Origin: Tabrizicola caldifontis
GTDB taxonomy: Bacteria > Pseudomonadota > Alphaproteobacteria > Rhodobacterales > Rhodobacteraceae
Reading direction: 5' to 3'
Length of the DNA stretch: 32,837 nt
Assembly (NCBI RefSeq): GCF_004762095.1
Contig: NZ_SIJH01000021.1
Location: 1 to 32,837, forward strand
Positions within the stretch are counted from its first letter, which is position 1. Every line of letters begins with the position of its first letter. The notes beneath the pieces were generated by a model. It did not search any database. It saw only the letters and a list, made by a program, of their open reading frames with translations, and had not been told where the DNA came from. Position numbers and translations under genes: made by a program. Shown piece after piece: positions 31,256-32,837 of the stretch.

Positions 31256-31909
31256 TCAGCAGCAGCTTGCAGCCTTTTCCATGGCCGGTTCGGCCTTGGA
31301 ACTGCCGCCGCAGCAGCCCGTCGCCGCAGCGGGTGCCGCCTTGGCCGGACCGCAGCAGGTTGATGCCTTCGGGGTCTCGACTTCAGGCTCGGGGATCAGC
31401 TTTTCGGCCAAGGTATGAATGTTTTTTGCCGAGGCTTCCTTCACCATGCGCCCCACGGCGATGGCCTCGCGCATCTGCGCCTCGCTCAGCCCGACTTCCC
31501 GCGCCTTTTTCGTGTGATACTTCAGGCAGGGCTCGCAGCTTGCTCCAATTGCCGCCCCGAGCGCGATCAGCTCGCGCACCTGCTCGGTGATCTCGAGCTT
31601 CGGTGCGTTGATGCCCGTCCAGTCGGCCAGTTCCGCGCGGCTCGGATAGTGCGCCTTGGCCTTTAGCGCGCCGTTGATCATGAAGACCGGCAGATCGTCG
31701 CCTTCGCTGTCCTGCATGATCTGGCGGATCGTGTCGTTGGCGGCGAACTCGGCCGGTTCGCGGCTCAGCCCGAAACGCTGAACGCGCACGCCTTGCGCTT
31801 TAAGCCAGTCCAGATCGGCGGCCAGATCGACGAGTTTCTGGTCAACATCGGTGCCGCAGATGCCGGTCGAGCAGCACATGGCGGGGTCGTAGACTGTGAT
31901 GGTGGTCAT
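31256..31909 (-). CDS. arsD: ArsD metallochaperone fused to an AhpD-like domain and a Cys-Cys tail
   Basis: The 217-residue protein has three parts. Residues 1-105 are ArsD, with C12-C13 and C18 in DPAMCCSTGICG exactly as in E. coli ArsD, the arsenite-binding site. Residues 106-165 form a carboxymuconolactone decarboxylase/AhpD-type helical segment with C125-x2-C128 and H132 (ASCEPCLKYH). In AhpD that Cys pair plus a His carry out disulfide reduction. Residues 180-217 hold three Cys-Cys pairs (185-186, 199-200, 216-217) linked by Ala/Pro-rich spacers. It would pass arsenite to ArsA, with the extra cysteines adding binding or redox function. The ATG overlaps the arsR stop (ATGA), with AAGGAG eight bases upstream. 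An upstream in-frame extension to 32041 lies inside arsR and is not used. Confidence 0.9.
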   Translation of the reverse strand: MTTITVYDPAMCCSTGICGTDVDQKLVDLAADLDWLKAQGVRVQRFGLSREPAEFAANDTIRQIMQDSEGDDLPVFMINGALKAKAHYPSRAELADWTGINAPKLEITEQVRELIALGAAIGASCEPCLKYHTKKAREVGLSEAQMREAIAVGRMVKEASAKNIHTLAEKLIPEPEVETPKASTCCGPAKAAPAAATGCCGGSSKAEPAMEKAASCC

Positions 31910-32283
31910 TTGCACATCTCCTTGGAAACGCATCCTTGCGGGGTGAAACAGCAGGGCGCCTCGCCTTCGGCCGGGCGTGCGGCAATGGCTTCGATCAGAT
32001 CGCGGATCGGGGCGAGCGCCGCCGGGTCGAGCGCGTAGCAAACTCGGGGATAGTCAATGGTGCCCGTCACGAGCCCTGCATCCTTAAGGACCCGCAGGTG
32101 TTCGGAGACCGTCGATTGGGCCAGTCCGACTTGATCCACGATATCCCCGCCGATGCAGCCAGGCTTCGAGAGCAGAAAGGTGACGATCCTGACCCGGGCC
32201 GGATGCGCGAGCGCCTTGGCGATCGCAGCGATCTGTTCCGCCTCGATCGAAGGCGACAGCGCTACGGTGTTTCGATCCAACAT
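31906..32283 (-). CDS. arsR: ArsR-family arsenic-responsive repressor
   Basis: The 125-residue protein has a winged helix: IAKALAHPARVRIVTFLLSKPGCIGGDIVDQVGLAQSTVSEHLRVLKDAGLVTG. The recognition helix (AQSTVSEHLRVL) is typical of ArsR. The E. coli type CxCxxC arsenite site in helix 3 is absent. Instead the C-terminus has C111, C112 and C118 (PCCFTPQGC) plus C124. The CC-x5-C spacing equals the C95-C96-C102 site of the Acidithiobacillus ferrooxidans ArsR. It should release DNA when it binds arsenite or antimonite. It starts the operon, with AAGGAAG before the ATG, and the palindrome just upstream is its likely operator. Confidence 0.92.
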   Translation of the reverse strand: MLDRNTVALSPSIEAEQIAAIAKALAHPARVRIVTFLLSKPGCIGGDIVDQVGLAQSTVSEHLRVLKDAGLVTGTIDYPRVCYALDPAALAPIRDLIEAIAARPAEGEAPCCFTPQGCVSKEMCK

Positions 32284-32711
32284 GTCACAGCTTCCTTGTA
32301 TCGGCTATATCCGATACATATGGATCGGCGATCCACGATACAAGAGCCTATCGTCAATCACCGATCAATAGTGCGACTGATGCGAAGTCGGGCAGGCTCG
32401 AAGCCGTTGACGGCGTGGGACGTCGGGCTTCCGAAAACGACGGCGCCAGATTGAGACATAATAGAATCAATTACTTAGAAGTGGAGAAGGTTGGATATCA
32501 GGCCCATCCCCTCCGCCACTTGCCTGCCGAACAGATTTCTCTGCGCAGGCGTGGGTAACAATTTTCCCGTTGTGTTCGAGGGTTATGTGGGGTGGGCTGT
32601 TGACCGCTCCGCGCCCCAACGGGATAATTTGCTCTCTCCGGCCCGGAATTCTCTGAACCTGTTGACTCGCCGACAGTTGGTGAAGTTCCTGCAACCCATT
32701 GATGTCATGAT
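32284..32711. other. Intergenic stretch between arsR and the right-hand IS end
   Basis: After the ArsR operator this stretch holds no gene I can support. Short open frames on both strands (for example 32467-32694 on -, 32491-32733 on +) show no domain, have no ribosome-binding site of note, and their composition is unlike the neighbours. The part at 32454-32480 is AT-rich. It may be the remnant of the sequence into which the right-hand element inserted. Confidence 0.5.
32296..32344 (-). promoter_or_regulatory. arsR operator region (perfect palindrome plus second site)
   Basis: TGTATCGG (32297-32304) and CCGATACA (32311-32318) are perfect 8-bp inverted repeats around CTATAT. Next to it, GGATCG-G-CGATCC (32322-32334) is a second palindrome, and GATACAAG (32337-32344) repeats a half-site. 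The first palindrome lies 13 bases before the arsR start codon, where bound repressor would block transcription of the whole ars operon. The -35/-10 boxes are not clear; TTGTAT (near 32338-32343, - strand) with TATGTA about 17 bases on is the best candidate. Confidence 0.7.
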
Positions 32712-32837
32712 GTTGATTTCCACCCAGAACTGAGCCGGGTTTTCCATCGAGAAGTGAGCCACCTCTGATTATGGATTTCGGCTCAGGCTGGGGTCAAGGC
32801 ATGGCTGTCTTCCTTCTTTTTGCGGGTCGCTGCGGCT
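32712..32837 (-). mobile_element. End of a probable IS21-family element (cut by window edge)
   Basis: Two related repeats stand in tandem: CCACCCAGAACTGAGCC (about 32720-32736) and CCATCGAGAAGTGAGCC (about 32743-32759). They share a ccaYcSAGAAStGAGCC core at a 23-base period. Multiple terminal repeats of this kind, opening with TGTTGATTTCCACC (from about 32712), are typical of IS21-family ends. Further in, on the - strand, an open frame ends at 32783. The rest of the element lies right of the window, so the family name is tentative. Confidence 0.5.
32783..32837 (-). CDS. Possible IstB-like protein, C-terminal end (partial)
   Basis: On the - strand the window edge opens into a frame of 17 residues (AAATRKKKEDSHALTPA) ended by TGA at 32783-32785. 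The stop lies just inside the tandem terminal repeats, where the istB helper gene of an IS21-type element normally ends. Seventeen residues, mostly Ala and Lys, cannot identify a family, so this call depends on the repeats. Confidence 0.35.
   Translation of the reverse strand, partial: AAATRKKKEDSHALTPA

Noticed and set aside
32495-32525. ATATCAGGCCCATCCCCTCCGCCACTT resembles the 3' end of a tRNA
   Set aside because: There is no GTTCRA T-loop or matching acceptor arm upstream, so neither a tRNA nor a tRNA-type attachment site can be supported.
32467-32733. Short open frames near the right edge on both strands
   Set aside because: No domain, no ribosome-binding site of note and no relation to neighbours; one runs into the IS end repeats.
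1-32837. The whole window as one composite transposon
   Set aside because: The two edge elements appear to be of different families (IS5 and IS21 type), so they cannot act as paired ends.
1-32837. CRISPR array or tRNA/rRNA genes
   Set aside because: No regularly spaced direct repeats and no rRNA or tRNA sequence patterns were seen on either strand.

Overview
The window looks like the chromosome or a large plasmid of an alphaproteobacterium of the Rhodobacterales (Paracoccus/Rhodobacter-like). I base this on the high GC content, the strong G/C preference at third codon positions, and the families present: fused-type capsid protein, DUF2190, DUF6441, DUF2163, DUF2793, DUF6127, and Acr3/ArsA/ArsD arsenic genes. 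No taxon search was possible. The region is accessory and mosaic. It begins in the 3' end of an IS5-family element and ends in what looks like the end of an IS21-family element.

Left part (1-2544): an IS end cuts off the front of an McrB-like AAA+ gene. It is followed, with a TGATG overlap, by an McrC-like nuclease gene (PD...EVK motif). About 350 codons in, that gene runs in frame into the C-terminal half of a phage major capsid protein. Terminase, portal, prohead protease and the capsid N-terminus are absent. What follows (2619-20445) is an ordered siphovirus-type module: DUF2190 decoration protein, head-tail joining protein, DUF6441, tail terminator, tail tube, tail chaperone with a strong -1 frameshift signal, tape measure, distal tail and DUF2163 proteins, two small ORFs, a large J-like tip protein with a von Willebrand A domain, DUF2793, SPRY and lectin-like fibre proteins, DUF6127, M15 endolysin, and an Rz/Rz1-like spanin pair. 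A divergent pair of transporter genes (Acr3-like arsenic permease and MFS permease, 3916-6213) sits between two tail genes.

Middle part (20558-24373): a molybdate uptake operon on the + strand. It has a one-domain ModE-type regulator, a Mo-box-like operator over the modA promoter, modA, modB and modC, and a TSUP (TauE/SafE) permease translationally coupled to modC.

Right part (24492-32283, all on the - strand): an arsenic/metal resistance operon transcribed right to left. The order is arsR, arsD (fused to an AhpD-like domain and a Cys-Cys tail), arsA, acr3, a tandem universal stress protein, arsC fused to a VOC/glyoxalase domain, an OsmC-like protein and a CDF cation exporter, with a VIT1-type transporter about 90 bp further on. 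ArsR is of the type with C-terminal cysteines, and its operator is a clean palindrome. A 9-bp half-site of that operator recurs between the two arsenic-type permease genes embedded in the phage module. Working model: arsenate is reduced by ArsC, arsenite is passed from ArsD to ArsA and exported through Acr3, and the extra permeases and stress proteins broaden tolerance.
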